From contig JAQUWY010000013.1 in assembly GCA_028692655.1 (NCBI GenBank), positions 1-42,545 of the forward strand: a stretch of DNA of 42,545 nucleotides. The letters run 5' to 3'. A program made the position numbers and the translations under genes. Positions 10,438 through 19,995 of the stretch are shown piece by piece. The notes under the pieces were generated by a model. That model made no database searches, was not told where the DNA came from, and saw only the letters and a program-made list of their open reading frames with translations. The stretch is from Candidatus Omnitrophota bacterium (lineage in GTDB: Bacteria; Omnitrophota; Gorgyraeia; Duberdicusellales; 4484-171). The first letter of the stretch is position 1. Every line of letters starts with the position of its first letter.

Positions 10438-11154
10438 TTATCCGGCGCTTTCGCTAAGCAGCCAAAGGCCTTTAATTACAAGAAAAGGTTCATAAGTGTA
10501 AACAAAATTAAACTTAGGCATAATGAATGAGCCTTCTCCTCCGGTTACAACAATATTGTCTTTAGGTTTAATATTTAACTTTTTTTTATATTTTTTCACC
10601 AAACCGTTTATCATAAAAGCAAAGCCTTCCTCCAAGCCGCAGTTGATGCTATCTCTGGTATTCTGGGGAATGAGTTTTCTTGTTATTGAAAAATCAATAT
10701 GTCTGGGCAAAAGAGCGCAATTAGAAAAAGTCTTCAAGGTAGAGCCTATGCCCGGAAGAATTATACCCCCTTGATAATAACCTTTTTTGGAAATAATGTC
10801 TAACGTTATAGCTGTGCCAAAATCAAGCACCAGCCGTGCACCGGGAAATATTTTTTTCGCCGCGTAAGCTCCGACTAAACGATCCTGGCCAACTTGTTTT
10901 TTATCATAAAAAGATTTTATAGGTACTTTAATGTCCTTACCGACTATAAGCACGTTTTTTCTACCGGAGAAAAATCTGGTAATGCCGGGCACAACAGAAC
11001 AAACAACAAACACATCCCGGGAGTTTTTCTTGATAATATTGCGGATAGCCTCTTGTGTCACAGATGCAGTAGCCAAGTTGGCTATTTTTTTAACTCTGCC
11101 TTCTCTTATCCGGGCAAAATGCAGGCAAGTATTTCCAATATCAACTGCTATCAT
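10438..11154 (-). CDS. coaX: Type III pantothenate kinase
   Basis: MIAVDIGNTCLHFA, DRLVGAYAAKKIFPGARLVLDFGTAITLD, GGIILPGIGSTLKTFSNCALLP. Confidence 0.93.
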   Translation of the reverse strand: MIAVDIGNTCLHFARIREGRVKKIANLATASVTQEAIRNIIKKNSRDVFVVCSVVPGITRFFSGRKNVLIVGKDIKVPIKSFYDKKQVGQDRLVGAYAAKKIFPGARLVLDFGTAITLDIISKKGYYQGGIILPGIGSTLKTFSNCALLPRHIDFSITRKLIPQNTRDSINCGLEEGFAFMINGLVKKYKKKLNIKPKDNIVVTGGEGSFIMPKFNFVYTYEPFLVIKGLWLLSESAG

Positions 11155-11858
11155 TTGAACGCCACCATACTCTTTATAAGATTTCCGTTTATTGCAGTTT
11201 GGCCATTATCGGAAAAAAGTTCCCGTAAAAGGGGATAGTTGCCGCAGCTCTCATTGTTAAAAGTTTCCTTATCAAGAAGGTTTTCCGACTCCTTTAATAA
11301 CTGCCTTATATTACCTTTTTTAAATTCTTTGTAAATGCTTATTTCCTCTTTGACCAAGTCATTGAAAATTTTATCCTGCACCGGAAAAATTCCCGTCTCG
11401 CTGAATAAAGAGGTTGCCCCGGGCGGCAAATCTTTTTTATCACAAGAGATATTAATACCTACTCCAACAACGATAAAATCAGCACGCTTACTGCCGCTTC
11501 TGGCTTCAGCAAGCACTCCGGAAATCTTGCTGCGCCCTACAACAACGTCATTGGGCCATTTTATCCTGGCAGGAACAAAGCTCGATATCGACCTGGCAAT
11601 ACCCAGGGCAAAAAACAAAGGTAAAAGGCTGATGTCCGATAAAGAATTAGCCGGCCTTAACAGGAACGAAGCATAAATTCCTTTATTGGCCACAGAAATC
11701 CAACGGCGGCCAAGCCTTCCCTTTCCATTTGTCTGCGACGCAGCTCTGACCAAAAGAATTTCTTTTTCCCCTTTTAGCCCTAAGTCAAAGGCTGTGGAAT
11801 TTGTCGAATTTACCTCATCAAAGGTAATTATTTTTAAAGGAATTTTATCTGGCATCAT
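11151..11858 (-). CDS. birA: Biotin--[acetyl-CoA-carboxylase] ligase (catalytic domain, no HTH)
   Basis: STNSTA, SQTNGKGRLGRRW, KWPNDVVV, GVGINI motifs. Confidence 0.93.
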   Translation of the reverse strand: MMPDKIPLKIITFDEVNSTNSTAFDLGLKGEKEILLVRAASQTNGKGRLGRRWISVANKGIYASFLLRPANSLSDISLLPLFFALGIARSISSFVPARIKWPNDVVVGRSKISGVLAEARSGSKRADFIVVGVGINISCDKKDLPPGATSLFSETGIFPVQDKIFNDLVKEEISIYKEFKKGNIRQLLKESENLLDKETFNNESCGNYPLLRELFSDNGQTAINGNLIKSMVAFK

Positions 11859-13824
11859 CCAAGGCCTTTTTTAAAATTTCTATTTTATCTCTCAGCTCAG
11901 CTGCCTTTTCAAATTGCAAATTCTTTGCAGCGGCAATCATCGCCTTCTCGAGTTCCGACAAAGCCTCTTGCAGTTGAGATTCTTTTTCTTTAATCTCCAG
12001 CCGCCTCTTTAGCAAAGAGTCTTGCGTCAAATATTTTTCCAGGCCTTCGCCAACAGCTTTAGCTATAGTCGCTGGAGTTATTCTATTAACTTTATTGTAC
12101 CGGAGCTGAATTTCTCTGCGTCTTGCGCTTTCATTTATAGCTTTCCTCATCGAGGCAGTGATACTATCTGCATACATGATAACATGCCCGTTAACATTGC
12201 GGGCACAACGGCCGGCTACCTGTATTAAGGACGTCGCGGAGCGCAAGAAACCTTCTTTATCCGCGTCCAGTATAACTACCAATGAAACCTCAGGCAAGTC
12301 TAGGCCCTCCCTTAAAAGATTTATTCCTACCAGAATATCAAACTTTCTCAAACGCAAATCTTTTAAAATCCTGGCCCTTTCTAAAGTCTCTACCTCCGAA
12401 TGAATATATTCAACTTTAAGCCCTTCATCCTTAAGGTATTCTGTTAATTGTTCGCTCATACGCTTGGTAAGAGTGGTTATAAGGACCCTTTCTCCTGAAG
12501 ATATCCTTTTGCGGCAGGCATCAACTAAATCATCGATTTGATTTTTTGCCGGGCGCACTTCTATCGGCGGGTCCAGGAGGCCTGTAGGCCGGATAATTTG
12601 CTCAATGACTTTATGATTGGATTTAGTCAGTTCAAAAGCTCCGGGGGTAGCTGAAACATATATTGCTTGTCCGCAAATATCCATAAATTCATCAAAGCGT
12701 AAAGGACGGTTATCCAGGCACGAAGGAAGCCTAAACCCGTATTGCACAAGAGTTTCTTTACGTGACTTATCTCCCATATACATTCCTCTCAGCTGAGGAA
12801 GAGTAACATGGCTTTCATCAATAACCGTAAGAAAACCTTTAGGAAAATAATCTATAAGACAATAAGGCCTGGCACCGGCCGGCCGGCCGCTTAAATGACG
12901 GGAATAATTTTCTATTCCATGGCAATAGCCGCACTCACGTAACATTTCTAAATCAAAAAGTGTACGCTGGCGAAGGCGTTGAGCTTCTAAAATTTTATTT
13001 TTATTTTCCAAATTACGGACCGTTTCCTCCAGTTCATGCCTAATCGTTTGCAGTGATTTTTCGATTTTTTCCCTGCCAATAACAAAGTGCTTGGCAGGAT
13101 AGAGATTAAGTACCTCAAGGCCGCTTATCTTCTTTCCACTGGCAAAATCGAATTCATACATCTTGTCTATCACAGAACCTAAGAATTCTATCCTTAGCGG
13201 TTGTTCCCGATAAGAAGGAAAGATATCCAGAGTATCTCCCTTAAGGCGGAAACTACCCCGCTTAAAGTCATAATCATTACGTTCGTATTGCAAGGCCGTT
13301 ATTTCCTTCAAAATGCCTTCTGCCGGCATATCGCTATTTAGAGAAATATTTAATGTTAAATTTTGATAATCCTGTGGAGCACCAAGATTGTAAATGCAGG
13401 ACACGGAAGCAACTACTATAACATCCCTGCGCATCATAAGAGAGCTGGTAGCTGACAGCCGCAACCGGTCAAGGCGTTCGTTTATTGAGGCGTCTTTTTC
13501 TATGTAGGTATCAGTCTGGGGAATGTAACTTTCCGGCTGATAATAATCGTAGTAGCTTACAAAATATTCAACCGCATTCTGAGGAAAAAAATCCTTAAAT
13601 TCCGAATAAAGCTGGCTGGCTAAAGTTTTATTGTGAGAAACAACAAGCACCGGCCGGTTAAGCTTCTCTATAGCACAAGCAAGGCTGAAAGTTTTTCCTG
13701 ACCCGGTAGCCCCCAGAAGAGTTATAGCTTGTTCGCCCTGATTCAAATATTGGACTATTTTCTTAATAGCCTGAGGCTGATCTCCGGTAGGCCTGAATTT
13801 ACTTACGAGTTTAAAACCATCCAT
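11845..13824 (-). CDS. uvrB: Excinuclease ABC subunit B
   Basis: FRPTGDQPQAI, GATGSGKTF, YYDYYQPESYIP, C-terminal UVR motif. Confidence 0.99.
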   Translation of the reverse strand: MDGFKLVSKFRPTGDQPQAIKKIVQYLNQGEQAITLLGATGSGKTFSLACAIEKLNRPVLVVSHNKTLASQLYSEFKDFFPQNAVEYFVSYYDYYQPESYIPQTDTYIEKDASINERLDRLRLSATSSLMMRRDVIVVASVSCIYNLGAPQDYQNLTLNISLNSDMPAEGILKEITALQYERNDYDFKRGSFRLKGDTLDIFPSYREQPLRIEFLGSVIDKMYEFDFASGKKISGLEVLNLYPAKHFVIGREKIEKSLQTIRHELEETVRNLENKNKILEAQRLRQRTLFDLEMLRECGYCHGIENYSRHLSGRPAGARPYCLIDYFPKGFLTVIDESHVTLPQLRGMYMGDKSRKETLVQYGFRLPSCLDNRPLRFDEFMDICGQAIYVSATPGAFELTKSNHKVIEQIIRPTGLLDPPIEVRPAKNQIDDLVDACRKRISSGERVLITTLTKRMSEQLTEYLKDEGLKVEYIHSEVETLERARILKDLRLRKFDILVGINLLREGLDLPEVSLVVILDADKEGFLRSATSLIQVAGRCARNVNGHVIMYADSITASMRKAINESARRREIQLRYNKVNRITPATIAKAVGEGLEKYLTQDSLLKRRLEIKEKESQLQEALSELEKAMIAAAKNLQFEKAAELRDKIEILKKALDDAR

Positions 13825-13844
13825 AGAAAATAATTTGCCTGCGT

Positions 13845-13890
13845 TAACGCCAGTTCCGGAAAATTTCCTCCGGAATTTATCCGCGTTATT
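13845..13890. repeat. Hairpin in the nadC-uvrB intergenic region
   Basis: TTCCGGA (13854-13860) / TCCGGAA (13869-13875), flanked by GCGTTAACGC and GCGTTATTTAAC. Confidence 0.5.
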
Positions 13891-14803
13891 TAACCCTTAT
13901 CATTTCCAAGGAAAAATCAACCGCTGGCGGTGAATGAGTCAACATACCGGCAGATATAAAATCGACCCCTGAGCAGGCAATGGCAGAAACATTTTCGAAA
14001 TTAACGCCCCCTGAAGCTTCAAGCAAAACTTCCGGAAATTTCTTGTTACGAATATCTACGGCAGCCCTTAGAGAAGAAAGGGGGAAATTATCCAGAAGAA
14101 TGATATCGGGCTCATACTTTATAATCCCCTTAAACTCCCGTAGATTTTCTACTTCAATCTCGATTGGCAAAGAACTCATGCTTCTAAAGCGTTTTATCAG
14201 CTCCTCTACCTTCTCTTCGCACAGCTTATCTCCGGCTATACAGCCTGATGCCCGAAGATGGTTATCTTTTATGATTATGCCACTAAACAAAGAACTCCTG
14301 TGGTTACGCCCCCCTCCCACCGTTACGGCATATTTTTCCAAAACTCGCAAACCCGGAGTAGTCTTACGCGTATCCATTATTTTTACCCGGGTATTTTTTG
14401 CCTTTACGATCATCTTTTTCGTCGAAGTGGAAACTCCGGAAAGAAGCGCCAAAAAATTTAAGGCTACTCTTTCAGCCGCCAGAATACTGCATAAATTACC
14501 GCTGATACGGGCGATTCCCTCGTTCTTGCAAAAACTATCACCATCCTTTTTAAGCGGCTTAAAAACCAGAGAAGTATCTATTTGTAAAAAAGCTTCTTTG
14601 GCTACTTCTAAACCGCACAAAATTCCGGATTGCCGGGCGAGAATAACAGCCCTACCTTTGGAAGACGGCGGCAAAGCTATTGTGCTGGTTGTGTCCCTGC
14701 GGCCTATATCTTCCTGTAAAGCCCGGGCAACAATTTTTTTTATTTCGTTTGAAATTATTACCTTCATAAACAAACCCCTCAAAGAATAAATAGCTTCACT
14801 CAA
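13886..14803 (-). CDS. nadC: Nicotinate-nucleotide pyrophosphorylase (quinolinate phosphoribosyltransferase); probable true start ATG at 14767
   Basis: LEEDIG-like N-terminus, ALNFLALLSGVST, MDTRKTTPGLR, NHR.SLF, IEVEV. MKVIISNEI start follows GAGGGGT. Confidence 0.95.
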   Translation of the reverse strand: MSEAIYSLRGLFMKVIISNEIKKIVARALQEDIGRRDTTSTIALPPSSKGRAVILARQSGILCGLEVAKEAFLQIDTSLVFKPLKKDGDSFCKNEGIARISGNLCSILAAERVALNFLALLSGVSTSTKKMIVKAKNTRVKIMDTRKTTPGLRVLEKYAVTVGGGRNHRSSLFSGIIIKDNHLRASGCIAGDKLCEEKVEELIKRFRSMSSLPIEIEVENLREFKGIIKYEPDIILLDNFPLSSLRAAVDIRNKKFPEVLLEASGGVNFENVSAIACSGVDFISAGMLTHSPPAVDFSLEMIRVK

Positions 14804-17597
14804 AAGCTCCTTTCAATTTCAGGAGCCGTTGAAGCAATAGAGACGTATCTCTGAGTTTAGCCTTCTCCCTGTCGATAATATCGCTGGATGCGTTTTGGAT
14901 AAAGCCTTTATTCTCGAGTCGCGCCTTAGTTTCGGATAATACTGCCTCTAAGTTTACGACTTTTTTGCCTAAGGAAATAAGGAAATTATCCAAACTAACA
15001 TTATCCATAACTATGTTTAAAGCCCAGAACTTATTTTTATAGAGAACGCGGTTTAAGCCTTTACGGTATACAACCGATTTAAGCAGGGCTAAGCGCTCTA
15101 TCCAGCCCTGATTGCTATTCCAAAGCTTCAGCGCCTCAGGTGAACAATCGACTTCAATATCCACTTTCTTCTGCCCAAGCCCTAAGTCAGCTTTAATGTT
15201 TCTTACCTCTTTTATGGTGTCAAAAATTAATTCAATACCCATTGGTTTGCCGCAAGCGTGTTTTCCAATTTTCGGCCAATCCAAAGAGGCCAACATTCCC
15301 GACAAAGGCAGGCTTGTGTGCTTTTTTATAAGGTTAAAAACCTCTTCGCTTATAAAAGGCATAAACGGGTGCAATAATTTGATTGACTCTAAAAGCACAA
15401 AAACGGCCGCTTTGGCTTTAGAAAGGGTAAAATTGTCTTTGACTATCTCTATATACCAATCACAAAATGAGTGCCAAAAAAATTCATAGATCTTCTTTGC
15501 TGCTTCATTTAAAGAGTAGGTTTCCAAAGATTCCGTAACGCATTCTACAGCTAAAGAAAGCTCTCGCAATATCCATTCATCAACCTCATCCAATTCAGAG
15601 AATTTAAAATCTTCTACCTTAATGCCTTTCTCTTCAATTTTTAAAAAAACAAAACGAGTAGCATTCCAGATTTTATTGGAAAAATTTCTTCCCACAAGAA
15701 ATTTATCTTCTGACAAGTACACATCTGAACCGCTGGCGGCTAAAAGAATCAAAGAAAATCTTAAAGCGTCAGCTCCTACTTTATCAATGATATCCAAGGG
15801 ATCTATAACGTTGCCCAAGGATTTCGACATTTTTCTGCCGCTATTATCCCTTACCGTTCCGTGAATGCATACATCCCGGAAAGGTTCCTTGCCCATAAAT
15901 TCAAAGCCGGCCATAATCATCCTGGCAACCCAGAAAAAGATTATCTCCGGAGCAGTAATCAAAACATTGGTCGGATAAAAGTATTTTAACTCCTCTCTTT
16001 TCCTGCTTATATCTTGTGACTTGTGACTTTGCCCCCTTCGGGGAGGCTTCGCACTGACTTGTGACTTGTCAAACGGCCAGCCAAAAGTGGCAAAAGGCCA
16101 TAGCCATGAAGAAAACCAGGTATCAAGAACATCAGAGTCTTGGACGATATCCTGAGAACCGCAATGCGGACACTTTTGCGGCCTCTCCTCAGCCACAATA
16201 ACTCCTTTAGGGTGAAAATTATCGTTTGTAATTTGTGATTTATTATTTCTGCCCGGCTCTTCTTTACACTTCTTGCAATAATAGACAGGCAGACGGTGCC
16301 CCCACCATATCTGACGGGAAATACACCAATCCCGTATATTTTCCATCCAGTTTAAATACACTTTTTCCCAACGCTTAGGATTAAACTTTATCTTACCAGC
16401 TCTAACCGCTTTTATGGCCGGTTTCGCCAAAGGCTCCATCCGTACAAACCACTGCCGGGAAAGATAAGGTTCAACTACTGTATCACAGCGATAGCACCTG
16501 CTGACTGCATTCGTGTAGGGCTCTACTTTAAGGATCAAATCCTGATTTTTTAAAAATTCAACAATTTTTCCTCTGGCCTTAAACCTGTCCATACCTTTAT
16601 ATTCTCCGGCGTTTTCATTCATGGTAGCGTCAGGATTCATTACTACAATTGGTGAAAGATTGTGCCTGTTGGCCATTTCAAAATCATTAAGGTCATGAGC
16701 CGGAGTTATTTTTACCGCTCCTGTACCAAAATCAGGGTCAACAAAAGAATCAGATAAAACCGGAATCTCACGCTGCATTATCGGAAGCAGGAGCTTCTTG
16801 CCTATATAGGAAGCGAATCTTTTATCTTCCGGATTTACCGCAACAGCCACATCTCCAAGCATAGTTTCCGGCCGGGTTGTAGCCACCACTATATATTTAG
16901 TTTGCGTTGCCTGCACTGTGCCTGGCTTAAGGGTGCGGTTTGCAGCTTGTGATACTAAGGGATACTTTATATAATATAAATAGCCTTGAGCTTGCTGATA
17001 AGGTGCTTCTTCGTCAGATAAAGCAGTCTTACAGCGCGGGCACCAGTTAATTATATAGTAGCCGCGATATATAAGATTCTTATTCCAGAGAGAAACAAAA
17101 ACTTTTGTAACTGCCTTTGAGTAAGCTTCATCCATTGTGAAACGGGTTCTTTGCCAATCACAGCTTGCCCCAAGCCGCTTCAACTGATTAATAATCACCG
17201 AACCGTGCTGCTCTTTCCAATCCCAGAGACGCCTGGTGAATTCTTCTCTTCCCAGGTCTTCTTTTCGCAACCCCTCTTTAGCCAAGGCCTTCTCCACTAC
17301 ATTCTGAGTGGCGATTCCGGCATGATCGGTCCCCGGCATCCAGAGGGAGTCTTTAGCTCTCATACGATTAAATCTAATTAACACGTCTTGAATGGTATTA
17401 TTGAGGGCATGGCCCATATGTAATATTCCGGTTACATTGGGAGGCGGGATAACTATAGAAAAAGGCTTATGGCCCGGCCTGGAAACAGAATGAAAGTGCC
17501 CGCCCTGCAGCCAAGCGTTTAGTATCCTGGGCTCTATTTCTTGCGGATTGTATCTTGAAGCAATTTCCATTTGTCCACCTTTGTTTATAGCTGCCAA
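14796..17597 (-). CDS. valS: Valyl-tRNA synthetase with apparent in-frame insertions; probable start ATG at 17570
   Basis: PPPNVTGILHMGHALNNTIQD, ATTRPETMLGD, KMSKSLGNVIDP; C-terminal coiled-coil arm. AGGTGG precedes ATG 17570. Confidence 0.98.
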   Translation of the reverse strand: MAAINKGGQMEIASRYNPQEIEPRILNAWLQGGHFHSVSRPGHKPFSIVIPPPNVTGILHMGHALNNTIQDVLIRFNRMRAKDSLWMPGTDHAGIATQNVVEKALAKEGLRKEDLGREEFTRRLWDWKEQHGSVIINQLKRLGASCDWQRTRFTMDEAYSKAVTKVFVSLWNKNLIYRGYYIINWCPRCKTALSDEEAPYQQAQGYLYYIKYPLVSQAANRTLKPGTVQATQTKYIVVATTRPETMLGDVAVAVNPEDKRFASYIGKKLLLPIMQREIPVLSDSFVDPDFGTGAVKITPAHDLNDFEMANRHNLSPIVVMNPDATMNENAGEYKGMDRFKARGKIVEFLKNQDLILKVEPYTNAVSRCYRCDTVVEPYLSRQWFVRMEPLAKPAIKAVRAGKIKFNPKRWEKVYLNWMENIRDWCISRQIWWGHRLPVYYCKKCKEEPGRNNKSQITNDNFHPKGVIVAEERPQKCPHCGSQDIVQDSDVLDTWFSSWLWPFATFGWPFDKSQVSAKPPRRGQSHKSQDISRKREELKYFYPTNVLITAPEIIFFWVARMIMAGFEFMGKEPFRDVCIHGTVRDNSGRKMSKSLGNVIDPLDIIDKVGADALRFSLILLAASGSDVYLSEDKFLVGRNFSNKIWNATRFVFLKIEEKGIKVEDFKFSELDEVDEWILRELSLAVECVTESLETYSLNEAAKKIYEFFWHSFCDWYIEIVKDNFTLSKAKAAVFVLLESIKLLHPFMPFISEEVFNLIKKHTSLPLSGMLASLDWPKIGKHACGKPMGIELIFDTIKEVRNIKADLGLGQKKVDIEVDCSPEALKLWNSNQGWIERLALLKSVVYRKGLNRVLYKNKFWALNIVMDNVSLDNFLISLGKKVVNLEAVLSETKARLENKGFIQNASSDIIDREKAKLRDTSLLLQRLLKLKGAFE

Positions 17598-17664
17598 GAA
17601 ATTAGGAAATTATATAATAGGCAGGAAAAAATTACAATACAAATATTGGCTAAAAGCCTAGAAC

Positions 17665-18339
17665 TTATCTTGTCCTGGCAGGAGAAGGTTTCGCGGCCCC
17701 GGTAGTTTTCATAAGCTCAACTTTAGTTTTAGCCTTGTCGTTAACCGCAGTAAAAGAAGACAGGCCTAATTCAACATTCAAAAGACGAGGATCGTCGGCA
17801 TTTTTTTCTATTTCAAATTTTCTTATAACTAGTAAAGGCTCCGATGAAGGTATCTTTTCTAAAATCCTGACTAAATCGTCATAATAAGCGAAAAAAGTTA
17901 CATTGAAGCCTAACTGCTTAATCTTTGTGGTTCCCAGGTTAATCAACCCCTGCGTATTATTTTTATTATTTCTGTCAAAAGCGCTATCTTTTGAAACCTC
18001 CTCGGTTAAAGTTAATTTTCCAAAAGAGCCTTCCTGGCGGATAATGATCCCTGCTTTTTTCATACCCTCAGTAGGCATTATTTCAGCAAAAGTAATCTTG
18101 CGGTTGAAATCTTCATTCTGAAGATAAGGTTTATCCCGATAAAAACTTTTAAGCTTAGCCTTGGCCTGTGAAGCTTGGCCAAGCATATTATTTATATTTT
18201 TTATTTCTAATTTAACCCGCCTTCCATAGTTATAACAAAAAATATCCATTAAAAAAACCAAAAGACAAACAAATGCCAAAACGATAAACAAATTTTTCTT
18301 AAAAAAACCTTTTTTTGGTAAAGCCAGTTTTATCTTCAT
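17665..18339 (-). CDS. PilO/GspM-like pilus assembly inner-membrane protein (position-supported)
   Basis: Short N-terminus, one TM segment, then coiled-coil/ferredoxin-like layout; directly downstream of the PilM-PilN-like gene with 4-bp overlap. Confidence 0.55.
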   Translation of the reverse strand: MKIKLALPKKGFFKKNLFIVLAFVCLLVFLMDIFCYNYGRRVKLEIKNINNMLGQASQAKAKLKSFYRDKPYLQNEDFNRKITFAEIMPTEGMKKAGIIIRQEGSFGKLTLTEEVSKDSAFDRNNKNNTQGLINLGTTKIKQLGFNVTFFAYYDDLVRILEKIPSSEPLLVIRKFEIEKNADDPRLLNVELGLSSFTAVNDKAKTKVELMKTTGAAKPSPARTR

Positions 18340-19994
18340 TTCAATTCCAACTCAATTTCGAATTTACGTTTTTTCTTACCGGTAAAATTGTCACTTTGCA
18401 AATACAGCGGTTCTTCTTCCGAACCGGGACGCCTGAGTATAACCTCCGCAAACACCCCTGAACGGGAAAGTTTTTCCGTAAACAACTTAAGCTGATCTAC
18501 CGCATCTTCAAGCGTGGCATCAATTACGCCCGATAACTTTATATTCTTAAAGTCTTGGCCCTCTTTGGCTTGAGAAGCAGATCTTCTGCGGCGGCCGGAC
18601 TCCGAAGACGATGATTCGCTGGAGAATTCAAAAGTTTCTAAAGCTGTGTTTGAGGGGATGTATTTAGCGATAATTTCGAGCGACTTGGTCTTTGAGGAAC
18701 TGACTTCCTGCATTTTTTTGACAAAAGCCTCTTGAATCTTGATTTGTTTGTTAAGCGTATCAATATTCTTCTCGGCTTTCATAACAGTATCATATTCGGA
18801 CTTTGAAAATTTACTCTTTATAACCGAAAGACTACGGTTCAAAAACTGCAGCCTGACAAAAAGAACAAAAAATACAACCAAAAGAAACGCTGCAGCTACG
18901 CCAAGAATATTACCAGAAAAAATTCGAAATTGCCTAATCTTTTTTTCCTTTCTAGCTTCGGAAGGCAAAAAGTTCAACGCGGGCTGGCGGCTGTGCATAC
19001 TCAAAGCCATACCAAGAGCATTGGCAAAAACAGCACCTGTTCCAGTAAGCTCCTGGGAAGGAAGGTTATCCATTGAAACATTTTTAAGAGCGTTCATATT
19101 AAAAAGGTTTATCTTACCCCCGAGTTTTTTCTTGAGTAAATCGGCATACACCTCTATTTTAAATATACCTCCGCTGAACCAGATAGAATCAATGATTTTG
19201 CCGCCGGAAATTTCTTTATAATACGCAAAAGAACGCCTTATCTCTGATACAAGATAACTCCAACTTCCCGAAACGGAATCCTGAGATTCGTTCTTTAGGA
19301 ATTTAGCCTCGGCTTCTGCCTCATTAATATGCTCGTGCTTGGCTATCGCCTGGACAAAGTCACGTGAAGCAAAAAGAATGTTCCTCACTAAAGAAAGCTT
19401 ATTATTAGAAAAAATTACTAAAGTTGTATTTGCATAACCTATATCGATAAAACACCAGTCACGGGAAGCTTCCGGAAGGTAACCCGCAGCATAAGCGGCT
19501 AAATTTGAAGCAGTAGAACCTATAGAATCAGGGGTAATTCCTCGATTGGTAAAAAAGGAAAAATATTTAAACACCTCTCGTCGCATTGCCGCGGCAGCTA
19601 AAATTGACAGCTGGCCGGCCCCCTTACTCTTGTGTTCCTTAAGCGTAACGTAGCGCACGATATCCTCTTCTGCCGGAACCGGACGAATAACTCTTCTTGC
19701 TTCATTGACAACAGCTTTGTCAAAATCAGACCGAGACATAGGGGGGAGGTCAAAAACCGCATAATTAACAAAAGTTGAAGGCACTGATACGCCCACATCC
19801 GCGGCTTTAAGTTTCTGCAAGGAAACATTTTTGTGCAAACTTTCAAAGAAAACATCTTCATCGATAATACCGCTATTATCATAAGGGGTTCTAAAATACT
19901 TCAGGCTCAAGATTCTAAAAACCCCGCGGCTATGCGTAACCTCGGTTGTTTTCGTTAAATATGTCCCGATGTCTATGCTAATTGCAGGCTTCAT
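18336..19994 (-). CDS. PilM-like ATPase-fold protein fused to a PilN-like domain
   Basis: MKPAISIDIGTYLTKTTEV, VSVPSTFVNYAVFDLPPM actin-like PilM features; C-terminal TM plus PilN-like ~190 aa. Confidence 0.8.
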   Translation of the reverse strand: MKPAISIDIGTYLTKTTEVTHSRGVFRILSLKYFRTPYDNSGIIDEDVFFESLHKNVSLQKLKAADVGVSVPSTFVNYAVFDLPPMSRSDFDKAVVNEARRVIRPVPAEEDIVRYVTLKEHKSKGAGQLSILAAAAMRREVFKYFSFFTNRGITPDSIGSTASNLAAYAAGYLPEASRDWCFIDIGYANTTLVIFSNNKLSLVRNILFASRDFVQAIAKHEHINEAEAEAKFLKNESQDSVSGSWSYLVSEIRRSFAYYKEISGGKIIDSIWFSGGIFKIEVYADLLKKKLGGKINLFNMNALKNVSMDNLPSQELTGTGAVFANALGMALSMHSRQPALNFLPSEARKEKKIRQFRIFSGNILGVAAAFLLVVFFVLFVRLQFLNRSLSVIKSKFSKSEYDTVMKAEKNIDTLNKQIKIQEAFVKKMQEVSSSKTKSLEIIAKYIPSNTALETFEFSSESSSSESGRRRRSASQAKEGQDFKNIKLSGVIDATLEDAVDQLKLFTEKLSRSGVFAEVILRRPGSEEEPLYLQSDNFTGKKKRKFEIELELK

Positions 19995-19995
19995 T

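Noticed and set aside
13980-14789. 269-aa plus-strand ORF opposite nadC
   Set aside because: Antisense to a conserved nadC; no family motif recognised.
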